Source: Mesocentrotus franciscanus (taxonomy: Eukaryota > Echinodermata > Echinoidea > Camarodonta > Strongylocentrotidae). Taken from it: a DNA stretch of 64,000 bases. Made by a program: the position numbers and the translations under genes. Below the pieces are notes generated by a model, which did not search any database, was not told the origin of the DNA, and saw only the letters and a program-made list of their open reading frames with translations. Position 1 is the stretch's first letter; each line of letters begins with the position of its first letter. Positions 42,430 through 55,475 of this stretch are shown here, piece after piece. The stretch spans positions 2,517,561 through 2,581,560 of the forward strand of contig CP137683.1 of assembly GCA_037976565.1 (NCBI GenBank), given 5' to 3'.

Positions 42430-44853
42430 TAATAGTAATCATAGTACTGTTCTTCAAGAGGGCCTTGTAATTACTAGTATTTTCCTAGCATTGCACAGGT
42501 AACAAATACACCTGGGTTGAGAGGGTCAATAAGGGTAGAATATCTTCTGCAAGGATGAAAGCATTAAGTAAGGATCCATATATTTTTGTTGTTGAAGGCT
42601 GATGCAATGCTGGAGCGAAAATACTGGATGATAGATCCACGAAATGGCGCATATGTAAATAATATAATTATGAAAATGATCAGTAAATACAAAATATTAT
42701 ATGGGGCTGCTACATAATTATAACTTCCGCGGTCCATAGGCCATTGCATTGCACAGTGCAAGTTGATCGATGAGGATGAAGTTCATGACCTCATAGTCAT
42801 GTTTATCACCCAATGACAATGACAATGACAATGACAATGACACTTTATTCTCATGTCACCCACATTGGGGTATTGGAGAAGTTTACAATCGGTTTGAATT
42901 TATCAATTTAACACTGTACAATATACAATTCAAATTGAATTAATGTTAATCAATAAAAATAACACTATCGACAATAGTGAGAAAAATGATGATGATAATA
43001 ATAATAATGATGATAATAATAACAATATGAATAATAATAATAACAATATTAATAATAATAATAATAATAACAATATTAATAATAATAATAATAAAAACTA
43101 TTAAAAAAAACAATAATAATTACGATAATTAATGACAAAATCAATGGAAGCAATTGAAAAAGAAAGTTACTGGCACCAGTAAATTGTTATTTTAATTAAT
43201 GAATTACTGAATTTAATTTAATTTAAAAACAATGTAACAAGTCAAGCAAAGCGTAGCATGCCCTCGCACGGTACAAATGGCCTATATACACTGTTGCTCA
43301 TAAAGTTGGAATATTTATTTTTACCCCAATTTATGGAATTATTTTGACAATGATTTATTCCTAATAGATCTAGATAATAGTATACATTCTCAGATTTTAT
43401 TGAATAATAATTTGCCAGCGTTTGTTTGCGTGACTGCTAAAGCATGTGTATGCTACTATGTTCATCAACTAGGGACCTACGCCCTTAAGTCATAAATTAC
43501 AGTAATGAGGATTAATGCCTCACAAAAGGGCACTAATATAGCACATCGACATGGTTTTGATCCTGGGGCCTCACAGTTACGAGGCCATTGCTTTGCCACT
43601 GAATCATGACTGTACGCAGCGGGGCTAGGGTGCGGGCAGCCCCACAAATACCAAAAAATAAAGAAAATGCAATAAATTATCAATAATTCATTGCATTTTA
43701 CGGTCCCTGACATTTAAAAAAATCCTCTGTACGGCCATGCATTATGGCTCAAGGCATGGCCACACAGAAGATTTTTTGAGCTATGGGGGGGGGGGTGGGA
43801 GACTCTTGATAAAGGAATGACTGACTTTAGGAACAGTTTCTGTCAACATGGTACGAAAAACATCAATCACGATGCCCAATGCAAACTCACCCTATAGCCA
43901 ACAAGATATAATCATTTAGACATTTTTTTTTAGCGAAAAGATTAATCATAATTTTGTTTCTTAATTTACGCCTCTACTCTCTATGCTTTTCTGTGGGTCT
44001 CTTTTAACTCTATGTATCACCGTATCTCATGAACAACATATTTCAAGAGAGTGCTTTTGTTTTGATTTAAAAACAAATCTCTCATCGCGCGACGGTGTTA
44101 CTAGGTTGATGAAATGAGAACTAGCTAGGCCACCAAATTGGGGTGACACTCCTATTAGCTTTTCCCCCTTGTCCCTGTCTTTCGCGCTGTTTTCCCTTTC
44201 TATCTTTCTTTTCACCTTTTTTAAGGGGTGGGGGGGGGGCTCAGATTTGGCGGCATTGCATCCTCGTATTACGTCACTGGGTCTAGATATAATAATAATG
44301 AGTTCTTTTATAGCGCATGTCAAGACCGTAGGCCCTCACAATGCACTTTACAGAGTGCATTTTATGATCAAAATAATGTAACAAAAGTCATATCAAAGAG
44401 ATAAGTTTTAAGGGCTTTCGAAGACTTCCACATCTGTAATAATGGAGCGTAGCGATACTGGGAGCGTTCCAAAGTTTTGGGCCTCCACTTGCCAGTGCTC
44501 TGTCACCGTAGGTCTTAGTTGCTCGGGATTGATGTTATAAGTAGGTGTTGTGAAGATGATCGTAGACATCTTGGTGGGATGTAGGGTATGAATACTTCTG
44601 AGATGTAGTGTGGACACATGTCATAGAGAGCTTTAAAGATAATGAGGAGAACTTGGATTGCTTGCCAATTAAAACCAAAAATAAATGTCTTGTGAAATTT
44701 ATTTCAAATGACATAGGGATTGCTGTATTTTCTATAAGAGAGGTGACCGTCGCCAACTTATATTTCTGGCACGCTAAGAGGAAGAGGAATGTGTTTAACG
44801 ACTCTGTAAATATGCTGTATGAAAACAAACAAGTGCTTATACTTATTAACCTC
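42430..44853. other. Intron region 5' of the unit array: array border, microsatellites and SINE
   Basis: Up to about 42574 the sequence is paralogous to the S8-Ha introns of other units, then similarity stops, marking the outer border of the array. It is followed by TGACAA repeats (42810-42842), AATAAT/AACAAT runs (42990-43095), a stretch shared with 35690 (GCAAAGCGTAGCATGCCCTC) and a SINE at 43478-43620. A 44264-44370 block has the TTATAGCGCATGTCAAGACC motif of family A. No host exon was recognised. Confidence 0.5.
43478..43620 (-). repeat. tRNA-derived SINE (family B), degraded
   Basis: Minus strand carries CATGATTCAGTGGCAAAGCA and GTGCCCTTTTGTGAGGCATT, matching the head and body at 62594. 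The B-box region is altered (GGATCAAAACC). Confidence 0.5.
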
Positions 44854-44858
44854 ACATC

Positions 44859-45020
44859 TGTAATATATTGGGGTATATTGCTTTGTTGTTTGTCATTCAA
44901 CAAGACACTACTATCCTCTACCTCGATAATGGAGTTGCTTGTTACTGAATAAAGTCATGACCATCAAAATGAAATCACTGCATCATGATCGATTTGTTTG
45001 GAGTCTTCAGATATATTTCA
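44859..45020 (+). repeat. 5' LTR (162 bp)
   Basis: Begins TGTAATATATTGGGG and ends ATATATTTCA. Short for an LTR. Differs from the 3' copy by one C/T change in CTACC(T/C)... GATAATGG and a small indel in the CATCATGATCGA stretch, and contains the AATAAA-like signal GAATAAAGTC. Confidence 0.9.
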
Positions 45021-45074
45021 TGGTGGCAGCGCGATTCTAACCTCGTCATTTATGCAATTTGACTGTGATTATGC

Positions 45075-46323
45075 TAGGCCTGTTTTGAAAGCCCCTTTTT
45101 GGTAGTCGACTACACGGTGATTTTTTTGGAGGATTAATCGACTAGTCGGTAATATAGGTGTAAGCTGATATAGACTATTATCAGCGTTAAAGCTACGGTG
45201 GGCGGCGCTGGGCTGGCCCGCCCAGCACGGGGATTTGCGCCCACCACTCCTGATGAAAAACACTGCTTCCGCCCAGCACTAATTTCACATAAAACCTGCT
45301 TTAAATGTAACTATTTGTGAAGAAAAGAAGTACTTACATTCATATTTCCGTCTTTAATCGTGTTTATTTGCAATTGTACAAGATTCCTGTTTTCAAATCG
45401 ACAATAAATGATTATTTTTAAAGATTTGTCGAGTGTTGTTTGTCAAAATATGTTACGATTCACGAAAACTGCCATTGAATTTACCGTACGTACAGTACTG
45501 ATGTATGTATAACGGTCAGTGATAACGGTACGTATCATACGTATATATCAACGAATTACTTACTTGGAATTCGTTGCTATGGGTAAATTCAATATGGCCG
45601 CTCAGGCTCGTTCGATTACTGTTCTTATAAATATTTATTTTTAATATGGTAAATAAAAAAGATCGTAATTTTCCAGAAAAAAAATAAATTACAATACTAT
45701 AATATATATATTTATTTCATCATTTACATTGTAAAATTTGGCCGAAATTGTTACACTTATGTATCATGTAGCCAACACACATACGTACACACACTCAAAA
45801 TACGAAATACACTCAAATTCCCAAAGCCAACCACCAGACACATATTTAGAATCGACAAACATCCATCTTCACGATAGTCACAATCATCAATCAACCAGAA
45901 ATATTACAATAATCATAGTTCAACAAATAAAATATTGCATATTTGTAGGTTCGTGACAGGTATTTACATACAAATTATCGCTAGAATTTTTTTTCCTTCA
46001 TCGATCGTCACGTATTTCTTCATCTCAATACGGGCTCACTACATGAATTATCACACGAGGGGCCGGGCAATGCACATTTGTATTCACTGCACGTACGTCA
46101 ACAATTTGGTTTGAGCCAGCCCGCTAGTTGTTTAATTTAAACTTCCTTGACAATGTCTTAGAAAGTAGAATTATTGTGACAGATTTCTATCCATTTAGAC
46201 TCTTTTTAGGCGATGTTCTTGGGTTCCCAATGAGTCATCGAGTAGTCGGTTATCAAGTTCATTACTCGACTACTGGCTTTACCGGGCGGGTAGTCGATTA
46301 AACGATTACTCGGAACGGGCCTA
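45075..46323. mobile_element. hAT-type element nested in the retrotransposon leader
   Basis: Ends TAGGCCTGTT and AACGGGCCTA are inverted, with GATTATGC at 45067-45074 and 46324-46331, an 8-bp target duplication. Subterminal AGTCGACTA/TAGTCGATTAA motifs recur near both ends. No transposase frame was recognised. Removing it leaves a leader of about 240 nt between primer site and gag. Confidence 0.78.
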
Positions 46324-46513
46324 GATTATGCCCTCCGTGCATGTGTCAAGAGGGAGAAACTGTGGAATGTCTGCACGAGACTTCAGAATGGAGCTCCACA
46401 CATGAATAGCGGATCGCGGTGAGATGTTCCCCCGAACTTACGGCCTCGCATTGTCTGTGCTTCGCTTAGATATATTGTGGTGCTGTGTGTTGAATGGTGA
46501 ACTATAAGTAAAG

Positions 46514-47447
46514 ATGGCTGAATCAGTCGTGCCTAGAATGTCATGGGACGACGATGATCTCCCAGGAGCCATACAAATATTCAAACAGCAGTGTGAGCTG
46601 TACTTCTCTGTGAAAAATGTTAGAGAGGAGAAACAGGTTGATCATATTCTACTTTTCATGGGCACCCCTAGTCTCCACATGTACAATTCATTGGGCTTAG
46701 CAGACAGTGAAAAAAAGAACATTACAGTTGTATGGAATCGGTTTGAGGAGCAGCTTAAGCCGAAATCCAACTTCAGAGTTGCCCGCCTCTACTTACAGAG
46801 ATTTCCCCAGCAACAGAGTGAAACTGTGGATGGTTTCATGTTCAGGCTGAAACTCCATGCACAGACCTGCCAGTTTCGTGACGACAGGGAGTTGCTGATA
46901 GAGTCATAGAACAATTCATTGCCGGTACACGTCACACCGAGCTCCAAAAGCAGCTCCTAGGGCAGAATGAGTTGAACATACAGCAGTGCCTTGACTGCGC
47001 ACAAACTCATGAGGCTTCAATATCGCACATGCAATAACTCGCAGGGTGCGTTCTCAGTCGTCACTAGCAGTCCACGCAATCCCACGTAAACAGGAATGCA
47101 GGAAATGTGGGAGGAATCATCTCTTCACATCATGTGACTCTTGCCCAGCATTCAACACGACCTGCAACAGCTGGGGAAGGAGGAACCACTGGGCAAAGAT
47201 GTGCCGATCCAAGCAAAGCGGTCAAGCATCTCGCGGTCGGCAACAGCAGCGTGATTCGAACAGTCGTGATCGGGGACGCCGACAGCAGACAGGTTCCAGC
47301 TCGTGGAAGCGTGACAAGCAGAGGAATTCATCTCGTGATACACGGACAGCTACCCACGATGTGCACTACACTGAAGCGCACACACATCCTGCAGCAGATG
47401 CTAGTGAGAGCTTCGAGCAGCTGCACATCGCTAGACGCGATATCTGA
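46514..47447 (+). pseudogene. Gag of the LTR element, frameshifted
   Basis: Opens MAESVVPRMSWDDDD with FKQQCELYFSVKNV and LKLHAQTCQF as in the remnants at 8023 and 35817. The frame breaks near 46886 and resumes in another frame (VIEQFIAGTRHTELQKQLL). The nucleocapsid has CRKCGRNH, and a zinc knuckle in which W stands for the second cysteine (CNSWGRRNHWAKMC). Gag packages RNA in active elements; this copy cannot. Confidence 0.8.
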
Positions 47448-47495
47448 TTAGAGCAATGAAGAAGCTTTTACACACGTTCAGCCTCGCCAAGACAA

Positions 47496-47680
47496 AGAGA
47501 AACGCATTATAAACCTCCTCGTAAAAGTTGACTCCGGCCCGCAAGCAAACACAATACCCCTACGCGTATATCGCTGCATGTTTCCTTCGAGTCTTGATGA
47601 AGAAGGTTTTCCTCGCAGAGGCCATTTAAAGGATACCGGTTCTGTTTTTCTCCGTATACAATGAGACAATCATCAAGCAT
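47496..47680 (+). pseudogene. Retroviral-type aspartic protease segment
   Basis: Contains VKVDSGPQANTIPLRVY where active enzymes have a D-T/S-G-A type centre; here the alanine is proline. Stands between gag and reverse transcriptase. The frame does not continue cleanly to the RT. Confidence 0.55.
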
Positions 47681-47822
47681 TATGGTACTATCACACTACC
47701 TTGTGGTCATGGCAACACTGAGTGGATTAGCGTTAATTTCCACATTTGTGACACCAGCAGACCAGGGATTCTTGGATTACACACATCGCAACAGCTCAAG
47801 CTGATAGCCCTCAACTTCTCCA

Positions 47823-49142
47823 TTGATTCTCGGCGTACTGGACAAACCACAGAATGATCCCATCTGCCCTGTAGCGGATCTGAAGTCCCGGTACCCGCAG
47901 CAGTTTGATGCGATAGGAGATTTCGCTGGAGAGTACCACATCGTACTGCATGATGGTGCCCAACACCTAGTTCATGCTCCACGAAAGTGCTCAATTCACA
48001 TATGTGATGAGCTGAAAGCAGCACTTAATGACATGGAGGAACAAGGTGTCACTCGTCGAGTCACTGAGCCCTCCGACTGGGTCAGTAGTCTTGCTGTTTC
48101 GCGCAAGGCAAACGGTCAGCTACGCATATGCCTGGACCCTAAGGACCTGAACAGTGCAATCAAGCGTTGACATCACACCACACCTACAGTGCAGGAAATC
48201 ACACACAAGCTCACAGGTGCCAAAGGTGTTTAGTGAACTGGACGCGAAGAACGGGTATTGGTCAGTGCATTTGGATGCAGAACCGCCTTCAACAGCCCAT
48301 TTGGTCGATACTGTTACAAGCGTATGCCCTTCGGTCTAGTGATGAGCCAAGATGTGTTTCAACACCGAATGGACCAGATCTTAGAGCAATGCACAGGTGT
48401 CATCGGAATCGCAGATGACATCATAGTTTTCGGTGACTCACAGCAGTTCCATGATAGGAATCTTCACGCGTTGATGGAGGTTGCTGCTAAGTCTGGTCTG
48501 AAGTTCAACAGCAGCAAATGTGCTATCAACCAGCAACGTATCGCCTTCTTTGGCATGGTGTATGATGAACATGGTGTTCACCCAGACCCTACAAGGGTAC
48601 GAGCAGTGAAATCCATGCCAACTCCAAGCGACAAGACCCAACTCCAGGAGTTCTTGGGGATGGTAACCTACTTGAGCCCATTTATCCCCAATCTGTCTAG
48701 CCGTACAGCTGATCTTCGTGAACTTCTTCGGCAAGATAGCGAGTTCGTATGGTCCGAGAACCATAAGCGAGCTAGTGATGACATACGCGACCAGATTTGT
48801 GAGAGTGCTACTCTGCGATATTTTGATCCTAACAAGGAAACCGTTGTACAAGTAGACACGTCATCCCGCGGTCTAGGAGCTACACTTCTGCAAGACAGAG
48901 AACCCAAGGCGTATGCATCACAAGCATTGAGTGATGCTGAGACCCGATATGCCAACATAGAATGCGAAATGCTCGCAGTTGTCTTTGGTTGTGAGCGGTT
49001 TCATACATATGTCTTCGGCAAGCATTTCACAGTCAAGTCTGATCATAAGCCATTGCAAATGATCCACCTGATCCACCAACCTCAGCACCACTACGTTTAC
49101 AATGTATGTTACTATGCCTTCAGCAGTATGACTTCACCTTAG
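47823..49142 (+). pseudogene. Reverse transcriptase and RNase H of the LTR element, broken
   Basis: RT pieces include LRICLDPKDLN, SELDAKNGYWSVHLD, RMPFGLVMSQDVFQHRMDQI and the catalytic IADDIIVFGD. A stop follows AIKR (about 48168), and frame changes occur near 48225 and 48290. RNase H follows (VDTSSRGLGATLLQ, NIECEMLAVVFGCERF, KSDHKPL). The frame is lost again around 49090. Confidence 0.85.
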
Positions 49143-50563
49143 TCTATCGCCCAGGGAAGGAAGTCCCAATCGCTGATAGTCTGTCGCGGTCTCCAGAGAA
49201 TGACAACACCCATATTGCGCTCAACATGCAGATCAACATCATCCAGTTCACAGAGCAACGAATCGCGAATGTGAAGCGTGAAACCGACGCAGATTCAACA
49301 CTATCGCAGTTGAAGTGTGTCATAGGCCAAGGATGGCCAGAGCGTATGAAGGACCTTCCATCTCAGCTCAGACCATATTGGTCTTTCCGTGATGAGCTGT
49401 CAGTTGAAGATGGAATCATTTTGAAAGGTCCTCGTGTTGTAGAGCCAAAGTCAATGCATGAGTATGTGTTAGGAAAGTTGCATGAAGGTCACCAAAGTTG
49501 CATGAAGGTCACCAAGCTACGTGCACGCGATTGTGTATATTGGTTGAATATCAATAGTGATATTGAGAGTATTGTAGGCCAGTGTGTTACATGCCAAGAG
49601 CACCAGAGATCACAACCCAAGGAGCGATTACTTCCTCACGAGCTACCAACACAACCATGGCAGATCGTAGGCACTGATCTGTTCCACTTCGAAGGTCGTG
49701 ATTACCTGATTGTCGCGGACTACGTACTCAAAGTTTCCATTTGTCCGCAGAATGCCTGTCGAGTGCACTAGCAAAGCTGTCATTGAAGCTACGCAACAAA
49801 TCTTCTCTGAGCACGGTATACCTGAGAAGATCATCAGTGACAATGGTCCACACTTCGCTGCCTCAGCATACAAGGAATTCGCTAGCACCTGGGGTTTTGC
49901 GCACGTCACGTCGTCGCCACACTTCCCTCAGTCAAACGGATTCGTTGAGCGAGCAATACAGACCGTTAAGCGTACTCGAGCGAAAGCGGCATCATGTAAG
50001 CAGAATGTCAACATGGCCCTTCTCTGCCTACGCACAACGCCTATCGACAGCGAACTGCCTAGTCCAGCAGAGCTTCTTTGTGGTAGGAAGGTGAAGAGCA
50101 ACCTTCCACTTGTGATTCGCGGCACATCAACACGCAAAGAGCAAACTTACCAGCGTCTACAACAGCGGCAAGATCAACAGAAAGCGTACCACGATCAAAC
50201 GGCACATGATCTTAAGCCGTTGAAACCTTCCCAGTACGTGATGATCCAGGACGCATGCACACTTGCATGGACTCCAGCAAGAATCAAGGAGTGCCGCCTT
50301 CATACCGAGTTGTAACTCCAAATGGTCGCGAGTTACGTCGCAATCGACGACATATTCGCGATCTTGAGCCAGCTAAGAAAAGCGTAAACTTCGATGAAAC
50401 ACCTCAATACACTAAGCTTCCTGAAACGCAGCAACGCGAACAAACACGCGCACATCAACTTCGTGGCTCCACACCACGTGATCAGGAAGTTGTACAGAAC
50501 AAACACCACCCAATGACAAGGTCTGGAAGAATAATCAGACCCCCAGACAGACTTACCATGTAA
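49106..50563 (+). pseudogene. Integrase and C-terminal region of the LTR element, broken
   Basis: HHCC zinc-binding region (LHEGHQ and VTCQEH) and a DDE core with TDLFHFEG, IISDNGPHFAA and SNGFVERAIQTVKRTR. The frame shifts near 49725 within the core and again near 50300. A 20-bp sequence (AAGTTGCATGAAGGTCACCA) stands twice in tandem at 49476-49515, inside the zinc-binding region. Confidence 0.85.
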
Positions 50564-50746
50564 TCTTGAACAGTGAACACAAAGTGATGCTTTATTGTGT
50601 TTTCATTCCAAATTCAAATGCTTTTACATGTATTTATGTATATATATATATTACATGTGAATCACAAGTCTTTTGGCAGTATCCCATTTTTCAAGAAAAA
50701 GAAGTCATAACATCCAAGATGCACGTTATTTGTATAGTTTGTTCTA

Positions 50747-50966
50747 CTGTAAATGTGGTAATATTCGCGGTGCTTTAATTTTCGCAGATTTCGCGCTAAA
50801 GTCGGTGTCCGCGAATTTTAGAACTTGCGAAAATATAAGCATGACTTCTTATGCGGGTTTTGAACGGGCTGAATTGCGTGCAACGCGAATTTAAGAACCT
50901 GCGAATATGTTTTGATGTAGCTCAGCGCGAAAAATTAATCACACGAAAATAACAGTGTATTTACAG
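50747..50966. mobile_element. 220-bp TA-target MITE
   Basis: Ends CTGTAAAT and ATTTACAG flanked by TA. Interior has TTCGCGGTGCTTTAATTTTC and the inverted partner GCGCGAAAAATTAATC. Inserted 3' of the integrase region. Tc1/mariner-like by target only. Confidence 0.6.
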
Positions 50967-52729
50967 TATTTTTATATGTCTTTGTGTACGTTGAAAGTAA
51001 GAAAAAGCCATTCTCACTTGTAAGCAATGTTAATTTTTTTAATTCGGAAACAAAGACAAGAAATTCTAAGTCTTAGTAGTTTTGTTTTTCAATGGTTTTT
51101 AAACCATGAAAATTATTCAGTATTAGTAAGAAATCAAAAACAAAACCTTGATTTGTTCACTGAAATACAGGGATTGCACATTTAGACACATGTGTAAAAT
51201 ATGTTTCTTTTAAAGTAGGACACAACATGTTGTACGTGTATGTGTTCATGTAGTTTAATATTATGGTGTTACTAGAATTACCATGTGAAAAGCATGACAT
51301 GATATTGTTCAGTTCGAGTTTAATACATGTACATATTTCTCTACGTTCTTTGAAAGTACATTGTATTTGTCAAGTGTTTAAAGAAAAGAAAGAAAAACAA
51401 ATTGTTATAGTGTCATGCAAGGCCAAATATTCCAGTATCTGCACGCCAAGGCCATTTTGGGATCAGTGAATACAAGTACGGGGTATTATAGATTGAGCAA
51501 TTATAGTGAAAGAAAAACATAACAAAGTCAATAACTTTTTAAAATCCCATATAGACATGATCATTATGAGGTCAGTTACATACAGTACATGCCGAAAATC
51601 TCCGCAACATGATTACACAATATATTTTTTGGATTACACGGTTTACACGATTCACCTGAATCGTGTAACCGTGTAATCGTAATAGACACGATTGAAGACT
51701 GGTGCTCTGAATCGTGTAATCTTGAAGACTGGTGCTCTGAATTGTGTAATCGTGTAAATAGTTAAGTGCATTGGTGGGATGATTCAACCAGATGCAACAA
51801 ACGTGTAAATGTGTAATCACATAAATTTACACTGTCGCTCTGAATCGTGTAATCGTGTAAATAGTTATAATGGTTATGAGGGCATTGGTAGGATGATTCG
51901 GCCAGCTGCAACAATCGTTTATTCATGTCTTGCTAACACCACTTGCTTAAACCACGTAATTGCTTTATACACCACTTGCCTACATCAAGTAATTACTGTA
52001 CTTTATATTTCTTGATAAACCTTATCCCTTTCTACTAACCTGTATCGTATATTAATCCGTGAGACAAGGTAGAAAAACGTCAGAAAGAGGAAGACATGAT
52101 AGATGAAATAGTAAAGGAAAAAGATAGCTACGAGGAGAAGGGAACATATCAAAGGAAAATGATGGTTGGAAGGGCACGATAAAGAAAAGAAAAAACTATG
52201 CACGAGAGAAAAAGGAAGAAAAAAAAATTGACCGGAAGAAAAAGAGAGTAAAATAGAGTGAAAGGATTAAAGAAGGGCGAAACATAGTGAAAGAAATAGA
52301 AATGAGAAGTAGAAAGGCTATGAAACGGAAAAGAGAAAAATAAATAAGGTAAGAGTGGAACACAATAAAAGAAAGAGAGGCGAGAAAGATAAGGGGGTGG
52401 CAGTGGAAAGATATTGAGAGAACGAGAGAGAGAGAGAGAGGGATGAAAAGAGCATTAGTTGAAAGAAAATGGGCACCGATCAGATTTTAATAGGGGCATT
52501 TATCGGAGTTGATGGGGGCATTAATCAAAAGTGAAGAGGGGCACTTTCGTACCTAAAGAGGGATACTTACAAGAGATTAAAAGGACACTTATGAGAATGG
52601 AAAATGGACACTTATTGCAAAGGAAAATAGGAACTCGTCGAAGGAAAAGGGGCGCGTGTCAAAATTAAAGGGGCACTTATCAGAGTTGAAAAGGGGAAGG
52701 AGCACTTTTACAAATTAATAGGGGCACTT

Positions 52730-53410
52730 GTCAGAGAAAAATGGGGACTTTTTCTACGTACAAAGGGGCACTTTTGGGGTAGTTGAAAAAGTGGGGGGAC
52801 ACTGTACCGCTAGCTAAACGTAACGCACAGACAGTTGGCCATTCACTTATTCTATACCATTCTCGGCTTGCTACTGCTCCCTGTACTCTGTAGCCAGTGG
52901 CTTAGATCCTTACGTAATACCTATTGTTCAGGGATCCTATGTTCAAGGGGGATCCCCCCTGAGCAAGAGGTATTAGGATCTCTGCCTGTAGCTAGGGTCA
53001 ATGGCAGGCCACATTCAGAGTAAGCTTCTTTTGTATGTGACAGGAAGTGTGCTATTAAGTCTTGACCGTAGCTCTCCATACATGTAGCTGAATGCAAAGT
53101 TGGAAAGGGTAATTTATGAAAAAGAGGAAAGCCAAAAAATGGAAAGCCAAAATAATGATGATCATGACATAAAAGGGGAAGGGGCACATTTACAAATTAA
53201 TAAGGGCACTCCTCAGAGTAAAGGGAACTTTTCCTATGTACAAAGGGCACTTCTTACAAAGTTGAAAGGGCACTTTTTCTACGTACAAAGGGGCACTTTT
53301 GGGGTTGTTGAAAAATGGGGGCACTGTACCGCTAGCCAAACGTAACATAAAGACAGTTGGCCACTCATTTATTCTATTCATTCTCAGCTTGCTACTGTTC
53401 TGTGTAGCAG
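52730..53410. repeat. Direct duplication within the nested element
   Basis: TTTCTACGTACAAAGGGGCA through CTGTACCGCTAGC and ACAGTTGGCCA occurs at 52750-52880 and again at 53275-53400. The second copy runs into CAGTGGCGGATCTAGGGTGG, which resembles the start of the insertion at 20502. Confidence 0.7.
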
Positions 53411-55185
53411 TGGCGGATCTAGGGTGGGGCTTGGGCCCCACCCCTGGGAAAACAAAAAGTTTCAAAAAAGATGGATCCTTAGGGGAGACCAGGGACAATT
53501 GTAACACTTTTTTCCAATTCTGACATATCAACTTTATTATAGTTTTATACTTACTTAAGGGTATATGAAATGAAAGATGCATATCTTGGCATGAAATATG
53601 ACTAGGTTTGAGTTAAGTGAAACATGCTATTTTGAAGCCATTATCATTTCAAAACCAGTAGTGAAGTGTTACAATTGCCCCACAACACGAGGCAATTGTA
53701 TCACACCCATGGGGCATGTACGAAGCATACAAATAAGAAGACAAATATATAGTAAATTTTTTTCAATAAATTAGAGAGGTAATTTAGAACGCAGGAGACC
53801 ACCATCGTGAGCGGTTGGGCTGGAGATGGATGGCGGTCTCATACAAAAAAAAGGATTGGCGACATAACTCTCGGGAAAACTGAGTGATCAAGTGGATGCA
53901 GTGCAAGTGCAGGTGCAGAAAGCAGTTGCATAAAAAGAATAAAATAAGTCACGGTTTTATTATACTAATTTAAAGAGTGGGGAGCGTATGATTTTATTAT
54001 TTGACGTTTAAGGGTAGCTTTTAATGAGTAGATGGTTGAAAAAATTATTCCAAATGTCCGGACCAGAATGTCTAACAGATTTGTGTGTTATTGATAATTT
54101 GAGATTTGTAGGATGGAAGTTTCCAGATATGCGAGTAGGGTATGAATGAACAGAACCTAAACCTAAACCTAAACATGTTATCAAAGGATGGTGGAAGTTG
54201 ATTATTAATGTACTTGAACATAATGACTGCTACCTGAATAGTGTTCAAAATGATTTTATTTTTTTAGTGTTTTAAGTTTATAGAATAAAGGATCATGCAG
54301 TGTGAGCTAAGAAATGCGAACCTGTACAAATACGTATGGCTTTCTTTTGCAGTTTAAAAATAGAATTAATTTTTGTCGAACCACAATTTGCCCATACACT
54401 ATTACAAATATGTTATATACGGGAAAACTAGCGTATTATACAGTAGGAAAAAGGTTGCATGGGGTAGAAGGTCGTACCTACAAATCATATATCCCTCAGA
54501 ACGATTTTTTTTATATATATATATTTTTTTTTTTAAGATTACGTGCTGGACAGATTTTCATCAATTAAACAGCTAGTATATAGAACCCCAATAAAATAAT
54601 TGTTAATAAAAACTATGTCTATGACATATGCTTGACTCATTTACATTAGATTTTTACCAGTTACGTGGGGGAAATTACACTAGTTATAACGTTGTTACAT
54701 TTGCCCCCCTTGGAGGGCGGTCATATTTTTTATTTTTTGTATCCTAGCATTAAATTTCGTCCTTGAAATTTCGCCTAATACAGGCCTAAAATCTTATTTT
54801 TTGACCATTTAAAAATGAGTGATAGCACAAGCACATATTTGTCAAGATTTTTTTTAAAGGTAATTGAAGATTTTACTCCCGTGCCCCAAAGCCGATGTTT
54901 TGGCTGTATAAAGTTCCTTGATGTGTTGACCTGCCTACCTGCCTACCCTCAGGGCAGCATGTCTGGCAATGAAATGCGCATGCTCTGTGCAGGGCGGATA
55001 TGTACAGCGTGCTTCTACTAGGGGTGGGAGCCGCTGTTACATTTGCCCCGTGTTACTTTTATCCCCTTGAACATAGGATCCCCCTGAACAATAGGTATTA
55101 TGTAAGGATCTACAACACTGCCTGTAGCTAGGGCGAGGGTCAATTAATGGCAGGCTACATTCAGAGTAAGCTTCTTTTGTATGGA

Positions 55186-55475
55186 TAATACACCTTTTCA
55201 TGGTTACAAAAGTGCGCATGCTCAGACATGGGCGCCATCTTAATTTAAGATAAACAAACCATTGACCTCTAGAGGTCAGGTTTGCGTAATAAGATAGCGC
55301 CCATGCAAATATGATGTGAGCGCACAGCAGGCATCTGAAAACATTGATGACATCACTGCCTGCGCTGTGCGCTCATCATTTGCATGGGCGCTATCTTACG
55401 CGTAAACTGACCTCTAGAGGTCAATGGTTTGTTTATCTTAAATTAAGATGGCCTTAACCGTGAAAAGGTGTATTC
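55186..55475. mobile_element. Foldback MITE, ends AATACACCTTTTCATGGTTA
   Basis: Nearly the whole 290 bp is an inverted repeat: AATACACCTTTTCATGGTTA against TAACCGTGAAAAGGTGTATT at the ends, then TGACCTCTAGAGGTCA palindromes and GCATGGGCGCTATCTTA against TAAGATAGCGCCCATGC. It is a third-level insertion within the nested element. Confidence 0.75.

Noticed and set aside
44608..44952. 114-codon plus-strand frame just 5' of the LTR
   Set aside because: No domain recognised, composition typical of repeat DNA, and it runs into the 5' LTR.
46514..50563. Domesticated gag-pol gene
   Set aside because: At least five frame changes or stops, LTRs and a target duplication are present; an ordinary dead retrotransposon explains it.
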